DNA from: an uncultured Brevibacillus sp.
Lineage (GTDB): Bacteria; Bacillota; Bacilli; Brevibacillales; Brevibacillaceae
Assembly: GCF_947502445.1 (NCBI RefSeq)
Contig: NZ_CANMZW010000001.1
Location: forward strand, 248,001-312,000
Direction: 5' to 3'
Length of the DNA: 64,000 nt
Part shown: positions 63,204 through 64,000 of the stretch, in pieces
How the letters are laid out: each line of letters begins with the position of its first letter
How positions within the stretch are numbered: the first letter of the stretch is position 1
Made by a program: the position numbers and the translations under genes
Notes under the pieces: model-generated
What the model was told of the DNA's origin: nothing
Database searches by the model: none
Seen by the model: the letters and a program-made list of their open reading frames with translations, nothing else

Positions 63204-64000
63204 ATGATCAAAACCTACTTTTACAACCACTCAGAACAGAAGATGTTTCATGACGTTGATCTGGCAACAAAGGATCAATGGTTGAAATCGCCGGAGGACC
63301 TTCTCTGGATAGATCTGTATGATGTGGGCAACAATGAGCTTCCTTATATAGCCAAGATCTTCGATTTTCACCAACTGGCAATTGAGGACTGTCTGCACGT
63401 CAGCCCGCGAGCCAAAGTCGATAAGTACGACGACTATTATTTCTTCGTCTTTCACGCCCTGCGTTACAACGAGGAGAGCGACGATGAGATTACCACAGTA
63501 GAACTGAACGTGTTTCTCGGCCCGAATTATATCGTCACGATTCATAAATCCCCAATGAATACAATCGGACGGATCGCAGCTATGTGCCATCGTAATATTT
63601 CTTATTTAAATCGCGGTCCTGATTACCTGCTGTATGCCATTGTCGACGGGATTACAGATGAATACTTCCCGATTATTGACCGGATTAGTGTGCGGATTGA
63701 CGAGCTTGAGGACGAGATTTATGAGCACCAGATGGAGGAAATTACAGAAGAATTCCTCGCGTTGAAGCGAACTATTATTTTAATTCGTCGCGTCATTATG
63801 CCGCAAAAACGAATTTTCGCCAACGTTAATGGTCGCTATTCGTTCGATATTTCCGAGGAAAACGTTCCGTTCTACAGTGACCTGACCGACCATTTGGAGA
63901 GGATTTCAGATTCAACAGAAACCTTCCGCGATCTGGTAAACGGTACACTGGATACGTACTACACGATTATTAGTGCGAAAACCACAGAGACGATGCGTGT
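63204..64000 (+). CDS. corA: CorA-family magnesium/metal transporter (3' end outside window)
   Basis: Translated by hand because no stop codon occurs in the window; 265 residues are visible. The N-terminal soluble domain begins M-I-K-T-Y-F-Y and has W-I-D-L-Y-D-V, I-F-D-F-H-Q-L-A-I-E-D-C-L-H (about 57-70) and K-Y-D-D-Y-Y-F-F-V-F-H. The long helices follow (E-L-E-D-E-I-Y-E-H and L-R-R-V-I-M-P-Q-K-R-I). The membrane helices and the G-M-N pore motif lie beyond the edge. ATG 63204 has GGTGAGGA upstream. Confidence 0.9.
   Translation, partial: MIKTYFYNHSEQKMFHDVDLATKDQWLKSPEDLLWIDLYDVGNNELPYIAKIFDFHQLAIEDCLHVSPRAKVDKYDDYYFFVFHALRYNEESDDEITTVELNVFLGPNYIVTIHKSPMNTIGRIAAMCHRNISYLNRGPDYLLYAIVDGITDEYFPIIDRISVRIDELEDEIYEHQMEEITEEFLALKRTIILIRRVIMPQKRIFANVNGRYSFDISEENVPFYSDLTDHLERISDSTETFRDLVNGTLDTYYTIISAKTTETMR

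Overview
The window is a chromosomal stretch of an endospore-forming Gram-positive bacterium of the Bacillales. Gene order and gene content (spoVID, valS-folC, comC-spoIIB-maf-radC-mreBCD, minCD, spoIVFAB, rplU-prp-rpmA-spo0B-obg, pheA, safA, bofC, ruvAB, queA-tgt-yajC) follow the Bacillus subtilis plan. The extras (RNase G, RuvC, homCB genes inside the phe cluster, a SpoIID-like gene after ruvB, several CotS-family genes) fit Brevibacillus or a close Paenibacillaceae relative; the genus is inferred from memory of gene order. No tRNA, rRNA, CRISPR array, insertion sequence or prophage was seen. Nearly all genes run on the + strand.

Layout. 1-3.1 kb: the 3' end of a 5'-nucleotidase gene, then a PadR/DUF1700/DUF4097 envelope operon. 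3.2-6.7 kb: late haem synthesis (hemE, hemH, hemY; coproporphyrin branch). 6.8-10.3 kb: spore coat block (SpoVID and two CotS/YsxE pseudokinase-like proteins). 10.3-14.5 kb: a small membrane protein on the minus strand and a partner-switching module (membrane PP2C phosphatase, Cys-rich HATPase kinase, STAS antagonist). 14.5-20.3 kb: T-box-controlled valS, folC, murC. 20.4-26.3 kb: FapR-box fabH, prepilin peptidase, spoIIB, maf, radC, mreB. 26.3-33 kb: elongasome and division-site genes (mreCD, PBP2, minCD, rodA). 33.2-35.8 kb: csp, spoIVFA/FB, GNAT. 35.9-41.3 kb: rng, L21-prp-L27, spo0B, obg, a PilZ-like gene. 41.4-43.5 kb: Rex-type sites before yjlC-ndh, then a 50-residue gene on the minus strand. 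43.6-48.4 kb: ACT-hom-thrC-thrB-pheA. 48.4-51 kb: proline-rich SafA-like protein and a CotS kinase homologue. 51-55.3 kb: secreted nucleotidase, bofC, an unknown secreted protein, a small protein. 55.4-62.7 kb: ruvCAB, SpoIID-like, queA-tgt-yajC. 62.7-64 kb: TIGR04086 membrane protein and the start of corA.

The genes fall into a few connected tasks: cell shape and division site (mre, PBP2, RodA, Min), sporulation control and coat building (Spo0B, SpoIIB, SpoIVFA/FB, BofC, SpoVID, SafA-like, CotS-like), and housekeeping amino-acid, haem, folate and tRNA metabolism with recognisable control elements (T-box, L21 leader, FapR and Rex boxes).

The least explained parts are: the partner-switching module with two sigma-B-like promoters and an N-terminal CX2CX5CX2C motif on its kinase; a PBP2 pedestal built of four ~48-residue repeats; a 30-base intergenic element present twice that differs only by transitions; the pairing of LysM coat proteins with CotS-fold proteins at two loci; a slippage-prone proline-rich SafA-like gene; and a secreted protein with an H-F-C-I-H motif.
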